Positions 1 through 8,826 of a stretch of DNA of 17,500 nucleotides are shown here, one piece after another. The DNA comes from Stramonita haemastoma. Its lineage: Eukaryota; Mollusca; Gastropoda; Neogastropoda; Muricidae. Each line of letters opens with the position of its first letter. Position 1 is the stretch's first letter. The DNA lies in assembly GCA_030674155.1 (NCBI GenBank), contig CM060339.1, positions 44,115,816 to 44,133,315 on the forward strand, in the 5' to 3' direction. The notes beneath the pieces were generated by a model. It did no database searches. It had not been told where the DNA came from and saw nothing but the letters and a program-made list of their open reading frames with translations. The translations under genes and the position numbers were made by a program.

Positions 1-120
1 GTTGGTTGGTTGCTGGTAGATATAGATTTTAGTTAAGTCGGTTGGTTTTCTGGGTTGTTGGTTGGCTGGTTGAATGGTCGGACGAATAGTAGATTTCCTT
101 TGTCCTTCCTTAGATTTCTG
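1..120. repeat. Degenerate GTTG-rich sequence
   Basis: The first ~100 bases carry many copies of GGTTGGTT, TGGCTGGTTG and related words, which suggests a decayed (GTTG)n tract entering from outside the window. There is no coding signal. The array is too eroded to fix a unit number. Confidence 0.4.
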
Positions 121-147
121 AAGTACTTTTATGTGTAATTTGGGGAG

Positions 148-440
148 GGGATAGCTCAGTGGTCAGAGCACTCGCTTCCCCTAAAACTAAGGTTAAGCAG
201 CATTGAGTGTGGTTACCAAGTGGATGAGTTACCGCTTGCACGCCTTTGCTTTAGTACAGTCCCCTAGTTCACCCAGCTGTAAATGGGTACCTGCCCTCTT
301 TAGGGTCAGGGAAGGTAAAGCAGCGAGAGAGAGAAGATGAGCGCCGCCCTCAATATGCTGGCCCCTAGAGAAGCTGAGGTCTCTGATGCCTCGCCCTCTA
401 CGACCGCACAGGTTATGGGACACCGTTACCTTTAAAAGTG
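148..440 (+). mobile_element. SINE family A, copy A1 (tRNA-like plus 5S-like head)
   Basis: The element opens with a tRNA-like A box (TAGCTCAGTGGTCAGAGC at 152-169). From about 188 it continues with a segment matching the internal part of 5S rRNA (GTTAAGCAGC, then GGTTACCAAGTGGATGAG). The body (CAGCTGTAAATGGGTACCTG, then CTAGAGAAGCTGAGGTCTCT) and the 3' end (GGTTATGGGACACCGTTACC) recur in A2 (703-948, minus) and A3 (15457-15757, minus), which defines an interspersed family of about 290-300 bp. No clear target-site duplication is visible. It encodes no protein; a stop-free stretch on the minus strand at 229-444 is a by-product. SINEs of this type are transcribed by RNA polymerase III and mobilised by a LINE reverse transcriptase. 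The family name here is mine. Confidence 0.85.
188..238 (+). other. 5S rRNA-like segment inside SINE A1
   Basis: AAGGTTAAGCAGC, then GTGGTTACC, then TGGATGAGTTACCGC, in order and at 5S spacing, match the internal control region of metazoan 5S rRNA (canonically GAAGTTAAGCAGC, GGATGGGTGACCGCC). Only about 50 nt of 5S is present, so this is not a 5S gene. A3 is the best preserved copy. Confidence 0.7.
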
Positions 441-505
441 CCACACATCTTCATACATATGCTTTTTCTATCGTGTTTTTTCGATTTCCGTTAGCCTTTT
501 CCTGA

Positions 506-702
506 GGATCGGTGGTCTAGAGGTAACGCGCCTGTCTAGACAGCGAAAGGTCCGGGCCGGAGTGTGCGGTGGTTTTAATCCTTGTTGGACCCAAAACTTT
601 TTCTCATCCATCAGACCATGAATGGTGGTATGGGTGCTAGTCTTTCGGATGAGGCGATAAACCGAGGTCCCGTGTGTTGCACATCATTATTTAGAGCACA
701 TA
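506..702 (+). mobile_element. SINE family B, copy B1, 3'-truncated
   Basis: The head GGATCGGTGGTCTAGAGGTA carries the A box. The B-box position is eroded (GGTTTTAATCC around 573-583, against GGTTCGAATCC in B2). The body words ATGGTGGTATGGGTGCTAGT and TCGGATGAGGCGATAAACCG, then CATCATTATTTAGAGCACAT, match the 5' half of B2 (8986-9404) read on its own strand. The copy stops at about 702, where B2 continues with GTAAAAGAACC, so roughly the last 220 bp are missing. It joins SINE A2 directly. Confidence 0.82.
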
Positions 703-948
703 AACCTCAGAGACCTCAGCTATTCTAGGGGCCAGCATGTGGAGGGCGCACCCATCTCCTCTCCCTCTTTGCTTTACCTTCCCTGACTCTAAAGAGGGCA
801 GGTACCCATTTACAGCTGGATGAACTGGGGAACTGTACTGAAGCCAAGGCGCGCAAACGGTCACCCATCCACGTGGTTACCAAGCTCTTAACTTCCTAGC
901 TTTTTCATGGGTAAAGCGAGTGCTCTGACCACTGAGCTATCCTGTCCC
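703..948 (-). mobile_element. SINE family A, copy A2, minus strand, 3'-truncated
   Basis: Read on the minus strand, it has the A box (ATAGCTCAGTGGTCAGAGCA, about 922-941), the 5S-like block (GAAGTTAAG, GTGGATGGGTGACCG, within 855-897, with a small deletion relative to A3), and the body ending at GACCTCAG... at about 703. Compared with A3 it lacks about the last 50 bp. Its 3' end abuts the 3' truncation of B1. Confidence 0.83.
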
Positions 949-1529
949 AAGGTATACTGGCTGTAAAAAGTCTTCACTATGCTCATTTTCGGAGTCTAAT
1001 AATCATAGGAGCATACGAGGCTTGATTTGCACAGTCCTTATGTGCTGCAGTCTCGGGGACTACTTGGCCTTCGGAGAACATCTCCAACGCTGCACTGTCC
1101 TTATGCCCTCTTGGCCGAGAGAGTTGGGATGTGCTGTGGGCAAGGCGTCTCCAATATAATCAAATTTCTGCCCAGTTTCCTAAACAGTAGCTGCCTCCTC
1201 TGCTGTTTTTGGAGGTCATCGTCGAACATGACAGACAAACAAACAAAAACACAAAATGGTTGCACTATTGTCATGACAAAATTAATGGTTTGCTTGCAGG
1301 CACATGGTGGTGGCCCTACTTATGCGAAAGGGCAGCAACATAGTCTATGTATGGAACACAAAACAAGACTTCTTCGTCCACTGGTAGTATATGTATATTC
1401 CGTAGCGTCCTGTACTGCTAAGAAATGCCTAGTTCACTTTTTTTTGTTGTTTTTGAAAACGGGTTCTCATTTTTTTTTCCTTTGTGCAGTTACCAAGTGA
1501 TAAAAATCAATTTCAAAGGCTTCGTCGTG
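949..1529. other. Unrecognised single-copy-looking sequence
   Basis: This interval has ordinary base composition. One open frame (1027-1500, +, 157 codons) shows no domain I recognise, mixed low-complexity ends and no supporting start context, so I do not call a gene. A short imperfect direct repeat is visible (GCACAGTCCTTATG at about 1029 and GCACTGTCCTTATG at about 1092). Poly-T runs begin near 1438. Confidence 0.5.
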
Positions 1530-1571
1530 TTCTTTTTGTTGTTCTTGTTGCTGTCGTTGTTGCTGTTGCTT

Positions 1572-1616
<45 letters not shown>

Positions 1617-1690
1617 TTTCTTCTTCTTTCTTCTTCTTCTTCTTCTTCTTCTTCTTCTTCTTCTTCTTCTTCTTCTTCTTCTTCTTGTTG
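1530..1690. repeat. Compound microsatellite (TTG)n then (TTC)n
   Basis: Imperfect TTG/CTG units at 1535-1613 pass through a short T run into nearly pure (TTC)n at 1619-1686. The same TTG, T-run, TTC order occurs at 2688-2815. Long poly-Leu, poly-Val, poly-Phe and poly-Ser open frames here are artefacts of the repeat. Confidence 0.95.
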
Positions 1691-1693
1691 TCA

Positions 1694-1744
1694 ACAGCAG
1701 CAGCAGCAGCGTATAGAAGAAAAAGTAGTAGTAGTAGTAGTAGT

Positions 1745-1813
<69 letters not shown>

Positions 1814-1901
1814 ATAGTGGTGGTGGTGGTGGCAGCAGCAGCAATAGTAGAAGCAGCAGCAGTGGTAGCAGTGATAGTTTTATAACCACCACCACTGCAT
1901 A

Positions 1902-1933
<32 letters not shown>

Positions 1934-1935
1934 TT

Positions 1936-1967
<32 letters not shown>

Positions 1968-2002
1968 TACTCTACTACTACTACCTACTACTACTGCTAC
2001 TG

Positions 2003-2074
<72 letters not shown>

Positions 2075-2111
2075 GCTGCTGCTACTTCTACTGCTACTGC
2101 TACTGCTACTG

Positions 2112-2153
<42 letters not shown>

Positions 2154-2156
2154 GGT

Positions 2157-2232
<76 letters not shown>

Positions 2233-2252
2233 TACTACTACTACTACAACAG
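1694..2252. repeat. (CAG/TAG/TGG)n followed by its complement (CCA/CTA)n: large inverted trinucleotide repeat
   Basis: The plus strand reads CAG (1694-1710), TAG (1725-1815), TGG (1816-1831), and mixed CAG/TAG (1832-1880). It then switches to ACC (1885-1895) and ACT/CTA with a few GCT units (1900-2252). TAG and CTA are complements, as are GTGGTGGTGG and CCACCACCAC, so the two halves can pair as a very long hairpin with an approximately 50-nt loop at 1832-1884. Confidence 0.93.
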
Positions 2253-2687
2253 CCATCAACAAGTACCCTCACCCCGAAGGCTAAAGCTGATACTAGTGCC
2301 CTTGTTATCGCCCCTTGCTGCTATAATTACCACCGTTGTCTTTACAGTCCGCGCGGCGTAACACCTCAGCTGACCAAAGGAGTACCCAATCAAACCCCAA
2401 TCAAAGAAGCCAGGGGCCATAATTAGCCTCGTTTCTCTCCCTTTCCTTGTCTCTAATGCAATTAACGCCAAGCTGACCATAGAGAGAGGATGCACCACCG
2501 CGGTGTGTGTGGTATGCGCTGTGTGGTGTATGATAAAGTTCTACCCCCATGTAGATTTTTACCCAGGATATTTTTTTTGTTTGTTTACCATGGAAGTTAT
2601 AGTATAAGAAGCGATTTACATGAATTTGCAATGCGTTTAATCTTGTATTTAGACAACTGGCGTCTGTGTATTGAAGGAATATCAGTT
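2253..2687. other. Unique intervening sequence
   Basis: This is mixed-composition DNA between two trinucleotide complexes. I see no SINE motif, no RNA gene and no convincing open frame. Frames at 2256-2631 on the minus strand and the start of the 2490-3473 plus frame run into the flanking repeats. Confidence 0.5.
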
Positions 2688-3740
2688 TTGTCGTCGTTGT
2701 TGTTGTTAATTTGTTGTTTTTGTTTGTTGTTGTTGTTGTTGTTGTTGTTTTTTTTTTTTCTTCTTCTTCTTCTTCTTCTTCTTCTTCTTCTTCTTCTTCT
2801 TCTTCTTCCTTCTTCTTCGCAATTCTTCTTCACAATTCTTCTTGCATTCTTCACAATTTCTTCTTCACAATTCTTCTTCTGTCTTCTTCGCAATTTCTTC
2901 TTCTTTTCTTCATTCTTCTTCTTCTTCGCTTTTTCTTCTTCCTTCTTCTTCTTCTTCTGCTTCTTCTTCTTCTTCTTCATTCTTCTTCTTCTTCCAATTC
3001 TTCTTCTTCTTCGCAATTCTTCTTCTTCTTCTTCCTTCTTCTTCTTCTTCTTTCTTTCCTCGTCGTTCTCTCTCGTCTTCATTCACTTCTTTTTTGCAAT
3101 TCTTTTTTCTCCTTCGTCGCGTTCTTTTAGGATTCTTTTTTCTTTTCTTCCTATGCTTCTTCCTTCTTCTTTCTTTTATTCTTCTTCTTTTTCTTCTTTT
3201 CCTTTCTTCAACTTCTTTTCTTCAAGCTCTCTTCTTCCTTCTTCTTTCTTCTTTTCTTCTTCTTCTTCTTCTCTTCTTTCTTCTTCTTTCATTCTTCTTC
3301 TTATCTTTCTTCTTTCCTTGTTTCTCTTTTTGTTTTGTTCTTTCTTCTTTTTGTTCTCTTCATTCTTTCTTACTCTATCTTTCATTCGTTACGTCTTTTT
3401 TTTCCTTTCTTCTTCTTCTTCTCCTTCTTCTTCTTCTTTTTTGCCGTCGTCGTCGTCGTCGTCGTCGTCATAATCAACTTCTTTTTTGCAATTATTTCCT
3501 TCTTCTGCACACTTCTTCGCAGTCTTCTTAGGAATTCGTGTTAGTAATTATTCTTCCTATGCAATTTTTCTTCCTCTTCTTTTTTTTGAATTTCTTCTTC
3601 TCCTTTTCCTTTTTTTCCTCTTCCTCCTTCTCTTTCTCCTCCACCTACTCTTCCTGCTCCTCCTCCTCCATGTCTTCCTTTTTCTTCTTCTTTGCATTCT
3701 TCTCCTTATCTTTCTGTCTTTCTTTGAGTTCTACTTTTTA
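2688..3740. repeat. ~1-kb polypyrimidine complex: (TTG)n, (TTC)n, degenerate TTC/CTC, (GTC)n
   Basis: (TTG)n at 2690-2749 and a T run lead to (TTC)n from 2759. To 3440 this is a decaying TTC tract punctuated by GCAATTCTTCTT and CACAATTCTTCTT, then (GTC)n at 3442-3469, then CTC/TTC-rich sequence to about 3740. The plus strand is almost purely pyrimidine over ~950 bp. Frames of 327 aa (2490-3473) and 229 aa (2842-3531) are low-complexity Ser/Phe/Leu and are not genes. Confidence 0.92.
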
Positions 3741-3902
3741 GATTTTTATCAATTTCTTCTTTTTGGTTGCCTACTTTGAGAGCTTCTTTAATTAAACCTT
3801 TATTCTATTCAAAATACGTAAAACATGCAAAAATTGTATGTTTTGGGGCCAGGGCAATTAAAGGGGATGTCAAAGAGTGTGTAAAAAAGCAAACAAACAT
3901 GA
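3741..3902. other. AT-rich unique spacer
   Basis: A short AT-rich stretch between the pyrimidine tract and the hairpin repeat. Nothing recognisable is seen. Confidence 0.4.
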
Positions 3903-4018
3903 TGACACTTCACTTTTTTAATGTAAAAAAAACAAAAACATTACAATACTTCACTTTTTTGTGTAAAAAAACCATGATAACACTTCACTTTTTTGTGTTA
4001 AAAAAAAACAAGGTAAAA
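3903..4018. repeat. Tandem array of three T6-loop-A7 hairpin units
   Basis: CTTCACTTTTTT begins at 3908, 3949 and 3983. Each is followed by a 4-5 nt loop (AATGT or GTGT(T)) and an A7-A9 run, giving three tandem units of 34-41 bp, each a potential stem of T6/A6. I do not recognise the family. Confidence 0.7.
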
Positions 4019-4537
<519 letters not shown>

Positions 4538-4562
4538 TTATATATATATATATCTCTATATA

Positions 4563-4629
<67 letters not shown>
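4538..4629. repeat. (AT)n microsatellite
   Basis: About 90 bp of TA repeats with one TCTC interruption (around 4553) and one phase slip (around 4570). The self-complementary array could extrude a cruciform. Confidence 0.95.
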
Positions 4630-4631
<2 letters not shown>

Positions 4632-4659
4632 CATTATGTATATATGTATAAGCCTATTA

Positions 4660-4778
4660 TGTTACGTGTGTATGCATGTGTGCGCGTGCACGTGCACGCA
4701 TGCGTGTGTGTATGTGTGCGTGCATCCATGCATGCGTGCATAAACGTGTATGTGTGTGTGTGCATGTATGTGTGTATG
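4660..4778. repeat. Alternating purine-pyrimidine tract (TG/CG/CA)
   Basis: GTGTGTATGCATGTGTGCGC and GTGCACGTGCACGCATGCGT alternate purine and pyrimidine almost without a break. This is the composition known to favour left-handed Z-DNA. CpG steps are retained in the middle. Confidence 0.8.
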
Positions 4779-4784
4779 ATCGAG

Positions 4785-4822
4785 AGACAGACAGACAGAT
4801 AAAGAAACAGACAGACAGAGAC

Positions 4823-4855
<33 letters not shown>

Positions 4856-4856
4856 G
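4785..4856. repeat. (GACA)n microsatellite
   Basis: GACAGACAGACA blocks are interrupted by AAAGAAAC and GACACA. The longest pure block is at about 4823-4852. Confidence 0.93.
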
Positions 4857-5236
4857 AGTGGCACAGAGTACTTCTTTCTGCTTTGAAACTGACTTGAAGA
4901 AAGTTCAAAGATATTCTCAGTCAAAAGAAAATACTCAAGCGAGTCAATTTCAAGAGCCTACCTTCAAAGAATTTTTTTTCAAACAGAGAGAAAAAAAAAG
5001 ACAAAGAAATCAAAGAAAAAGGAAAGAATAAAGGGATGGTAGACACCGATCTGTGATTCTTCTTGTCGTCTGCTTTTGTTCTCTAAGTGTCGTCTGCTCT
5101 CCAGCCGTTTGTCGTCAAGTTCTTGTACAAACTTTGTAGAGGAAAATAGAATTAATAATTCTGTCTGTGTGTCTGATTTTGTGTCTGTTTGGTGTGTTTG
5201 GTTGAATGCTGGTTTGTTTGTTTTTTAATCTAGTTG
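4857..5236. other. Unique AT-rich sequence
   Basis: This has A-rich patches (about 4970-5035) and no recognised element. I see no gene, RNA or SINE motif. Confidence 0.5.
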
Positions 5237-5428
5237 TGCGTCTGTCTGTCTGTCTGTCTGTCTGTCTGCCTTTCTCTATAATATATACCTCCTGTTTTTC
5301 TTCATTAATTATTTTTCGTCTCTCTCTTTTTCTGCCTTTGTCTCTCTTTTCTGTTTGTTTGTCTGTTCTGTCAGTCTGTCTGTTTGTCTTTCTTCTGTCA
5401 TCTCTCTTTCTCTCTCTCTCTCTCTCCT

Positions 5429-5506
<78 letters not shown>

Positions 5507-5530
5507 TTATGGAGGGGGGGGGGAGGGGGC
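5237..5530. repeat. (CTGT)n, (CT)n and a terminal G run
   Basis: (TCTG)n at 5241-5268, then CT-rich sequence, then (CT)n at 5400-5507 with several CCT phase breaks, then G10-A-G5 at 5514-5529. The G runs could support a quadruplex. Confidence 0.9.
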
Positions 5531-5660
5531 AGCTGCATGTATCAGTGTCCTTTTTATCGTTCCTGGGGTAGTGCTCAGAGGCTTATCAGTAATAAGATTA
5601 TGAAGATGAAACTGTTTTATCCCACCATCATGGTGCTGCATTCTGACGCCGAAGATGTTA
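5531..5660. other. Unique spacer
   Basis: Short mixed-composition sequence before the AAT array. Nothing is recognised. Confidence 0.4.
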
Positions 5661-5753
5661 TTGTTAATAATAATAATGATAATGATAATGATGATAATAA
5701 TAATAATAATCAGAAGAAGAAGAAGAAGAAGAAAAAGAAGAAGAAGAAGAATG
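5661..5753. repeat. (AAT)n/(GAT)n then (AAG)n microsatellite
   Basis: TAATAATAATGATAATGATA-type units at 5661-5710 pass into AAG units at 5711-5750. The array runs directly into repeat F1. At F2 (13400-13462) an AAT array sits at the same end of the element. Confidence 0.92.
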
Positions 5754-5758
5754 ATGAC

Positions 5759-5820
5759 AATAATAAATGGAATTTATATAGCGCTCTATCTTGCAAAAAC
5801 AAATCAAAGCTCTTGTATTC
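5759..5820 (+). repeat. Short interspersed repeat F, copy F1
   Basis: CAATAATAAATGGAATTTAT, then ATAGCGCTCTATCTTGC, then AAAAACAAATCAAAGC is nearly identical to the minus strand of 13400-13462. The AATAAATGG...TATATAGCGC...CAAAGCGCT layout resembles widespread metazoan short repeats seeded beside (AAT)n. The 3' limit is uncertain, as the two copies diverge after about 5820. Confidence 0.75.
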
Positions 5821-5875
5821 AACCTATTCAAACGCATGCAACCAATAACAATTCAGATTTTTAACAAAGAGAAAT

Positions 5876-5962
<87 letters not shown>
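5876..5962. repeat. (AC)n microsatellite
   Basis: About 87 bp of uninterrupted AC end precisely at the 5' boundary of SINE C1. Confidence 0.97.
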
Positions 5963-5964
<2 letters not shown>

Positions 5965-6345
5965 GGGACGGGATAGCCTAGTGGTCAGAACATTGCGCTC
6001 GCAATTTGACGACCCGGGTTCGATTCCCGTTCGAGGAGATTTTTCTCCTGGAGTTAACATTAGTGCTGACTCCACTCTCCCCCAAAGTCCTTCGGATGAC
6101 ACTATAAACCGAGGCCCCGTGTGCGAACGCACACAGAACATCTTGTGCACACGTTAAATCCTGTTCTGCTTTTCGCAAGAGTAGGCCATCGTGTGCCGTT
6201 TGGAACAGATGACAAAATTTACAAAACTGCATACACACGGGGACTGGATGTAAAAAGCACAAGAGTGCTTATCTTATTGTCCTCGACATAAAAGAATAAT
6301 TATAAAAAACATAAAATAAAAAAATAATAAAAAAATAAAGAGTTT
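5965..6345 (+). mobile_element. SINE family C, copy C1, full length
   Basis: tRNA-like head with A box TAGCCTAGTGG (5974-5984) and a perfect-looking B box GGTTCGATTCC (6017-6027). Then come a small hairpin (6034-6049), the shared core TCCTTCGGATGACACTATAA / ACCGAGGCCCCGTGTG, body CACGTTAAATCCTGTTCTGC and GTAGGCCATCGTGTGCCG, a 3' hairpin (6255-6270), and an A-rich tail (about 6290-6345). The copies at 11977, 13971 and 17029 define the family. The unit is about 320 bp without its tail. It encodes no protein; mobilisation would need a LINE enzyme in trans. Confidence 0.9.
5974..6027 (+). promoter_or_regulatory. Internal RNA polymerase III A and B boxes of C1
   Basis: A box TAGCCTAGTGG at 5974-5984 and B box GGTTCGATTCC at 6017-6027 have tRNA-like spacing. 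Of the SINE copies here, C1 and C4 keep the most intact pair. Confidence 0.8.
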
Positions 6346-6910
6346 ATACACATTGACAGGGGGGTGGATATTTCAGCTGTTGAGAGCAAGGGGCAGCTAT
6401 AAGATGAAACAGGAGGGTAAAATCTTAGCTTTGAAATAAATATCTCGAGGCTCGATTTAAATGTGTCATAGGCAGTCCATTTTAAAAACGTTGTTCACTT
6501 TCATACAATCAATTTGTAATCTCCAGCTAAAAAATAAAAAAAAAACTTTACCGGAGGGGTAAAAACTCAGACAGGGGGGGGGGGGGGGGGACACTCGCAA
6601 TAAAGTATCACCGGAGAGTTTCAGGTTTCTGACCATCTGCTGAAAACTGACTCAGGAGGTGGCATAGTAGCAGTTTATAGAAACTACACCTCCCTCACCT
6701 CACCCTCACCACCACCCTCCCTCCCCTTCCTCCTTCCTCCTACCCTGCCCCCCCCCCCCCCCCTCTTACCCCCTTCCCCCTATCCTATTAACCCTCTGCG
6801 GTAGGGTCCAGCCCTGTCCAGTGTGCGTGGGTCATTAAGGGCTAATTAGGTCACATCACCTCTGCACGTGCTCTTCCTTTAGTGTCTTCAGGCTCGGCCA
6901 ATTTAGTTTG
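6346..6910. other. Unique sequence with homopolymer runs
   Basis: No gene is seen. The stretch holds a G17 run (6574-6590), a C-rich stretch with C16 (6748-6763), and GGTCATTAAGGGCTAATTAG near 6829. A weak tRNA-like look at 6365-6385 (GATATTTCAGCTGTTGAGAG) is too decayed to call. Confidence 0.5.
6574..6763. repeat. G17 and C16 homopolymer pair
   Basis: G17 at 6574-6590 and C16 at 6748-6763 lie 157 bp apart and are complementary, so they could pair or each fold separately (quadruplex on either strand). The exact run lengths are the kind most affected by sequencing error. Confidence 0.75.
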
Positions 6911-6914
6911 CTAA

Positions 6915-6929
6915 GGAGAGAGAGAGAGA

Positions 6930-7015
<86 letters not shown>

Positions 7016-7016
7016 A

Positions 7017-7089
<73 letters not shown>

Positions 7090-7130
7090 GCAGACAGACA
7101 GACACACAGACAAAGAGAGAGACAGAGACA
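6915..7130. repeat. (GA)n then (CA)n then GACA-rich tail
   Basis: GA repeats at 6915-7018 with two phase breaks, then CA at 7018-7085, then GACAGACA words. This is purine-rich GA followed by alternating CA, the reverse complement of the GT-CT layout at 4206-4385. Confidence 0.96.
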
Positions 7131-7131
7131 G

Positions 7132-7222
7132 AAATTGAATGAATGGATGAATAAATGAATGAATGAACGAATGAATAAATTGAATGGATGAATGAATGAA
7201 TGAATGAATGAATGAATGAATA
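7132..7222. repeat. (GAAT)n microsatellite
   Basis: GAATGAATGAAT units with GGAT, AAAT and ACGA variants. The block AAATTGAATGGATGAATGAA near 7177 restates the start of the array, suggesting a two-unit internal duplication. Confidence 0.92.
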
Positions 7223-7327
7223 CACTTTAGCTTTCAAGGGTAACAGAGTAAGTATTCACATTACCTTTTTTTATCCTGCCTACCTAGCCCTTCCTCTGAT
7301 TACGAAATAGCAAAACAACAACAAAAA

Positions 7328-7428
7328 AGAGAGACAGACAGGCAGACAGACAGTCAGAAAGAGAGACATAAAGACAGAGAGACAAGAGAGAGAGATAGAG
7401 AGACAAGCAGAGAGAGACACAGAGAGAG

Positions 7429-7459
<31 letters not shown>

Positions 7460-7735
7460 GACAGGAGAGACAGAGAAGACAGAGAGAGACAGAGAGAGAG
7501 ACAGAGAGAGAGACACAGAGAGACAGAGAGAGACAGAGAGAGAGACACAGAGAGACAGAGAGAGATAGAGAGAGACAGAGACAGAGACAGAGCCAGAGAC
7601 AGAGAGACAGAGACAGAGAGAGAGACATAGAGAGAGAGACAGAGAGAGAGACATAGAGAGAGACACAGAGAGAGATAGAGAGAGAGACACAGAGAGAGAG
7701 AGACAGAGAGAACTACAAGACAGACAGTGAGAGAG
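7328..7735. repeat. GA/GACA purine-rich complex with higher-order units
   Basis: About 400 bp of GAGA and GACA in mixed order. The higher-order block GAGAGACACAGAGAGACAGA recurs at about 7506 and 7545. Multi-frame Ser-Leu open frames on the minus strand are artefacts. Confidence 0.92.
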
Positions 7736-8027
7736 AAAGGAAGAATCTTTCTGTCATTATGTGGTCGACACCAGTCTCCCGCCTCAGCGCCATAAATGTC
7801 AAGGTCACGGCCAGGGGTGATGGTTGAAGGTCACAACTGGGGTCAGAGGCCAGGGTGACATAAAAACTGGCAGTCACGTGCATCCCTTTGGGAGCGGCAA
7901 TTGATAGACGTTTTGATTGCCGAGGGTTTGTTCCTGCAATCACAATGGAGGCTATGGCTTCAGACTGTCTCTCTTTCTTGTAAATGTATATTGATTTCTA
8001 CTACTCGGATGTTCAAAGAATTAGCAG
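7736..8027. other. Unique GC-balanced island
   Basis: This is the only stretch between 6911 and 8826 that is not low-complexity. It holds a cluster of AGGTCA-like half-sites (7799-7858) and a CACGTG E-box (7875-7880). A minus-strand frame at 7713-7943 (76 codons) has no recognisable domain and I do not call it. Confidence 0.5.
7799..7858 (+). promoter_or_regulatory. Cluster of five AGGTCA-like half-sites (possible nuclear receptor sites)
   Basis: AGGTCA (7802-7807, in the TCAAGGTCA context), GGGTGA (7815-7820), AGGTCA (7828-7833), GGGTCA (7840-7845) and GGGTGA (7853-7858) lie in one direction with 7, 7, 6 and 7 bp spacers. TCAAGGTCA is the classic monomer site of NR5A/ERR-type receptors. The even 12-13 bp period could equally be a decayed minisatellite. 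Confidence 0.35.

Positions 8028-8826
<799 letters not shown>

Noticed and set aside
1027..1500. 157-aa plus-strand frame in unique sequence
   Set aside because: No recognisable domain, no start or splice context, and its C-terminal part is T-run derived. Left as unrecognised sequence.
2490..3531. Open frames of 327 aa and 229 aa on the plus strand
   Set aside because: They consist of Phe/Ser/Leu runs from the TTC tract, overlap in different frames, and have no domain.
5965..6040. Genuine tRNA genes at the heads of C1, C4, B2 and D
   Set aside because: The heads carry A and B boxes but continue into repeated SINE bodies, lack a proper acceptor stem and anticodon arm, and recur in several copies.
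6360..6470. Possible old tRNA-derived element (GATATTTCAGCTGTTGAGAG, later GAGGCTCGATTT)
   Set aside because: A-box and B-box resemblance is weak, spacing is too long, and no body matches any family here.
6915..7735. Telomeric or centromeric satellite
   Set aside because: Motifs are GA, CA, GAAT and GACA. There is no TTAGGG-type repeat and no long-period monomer.
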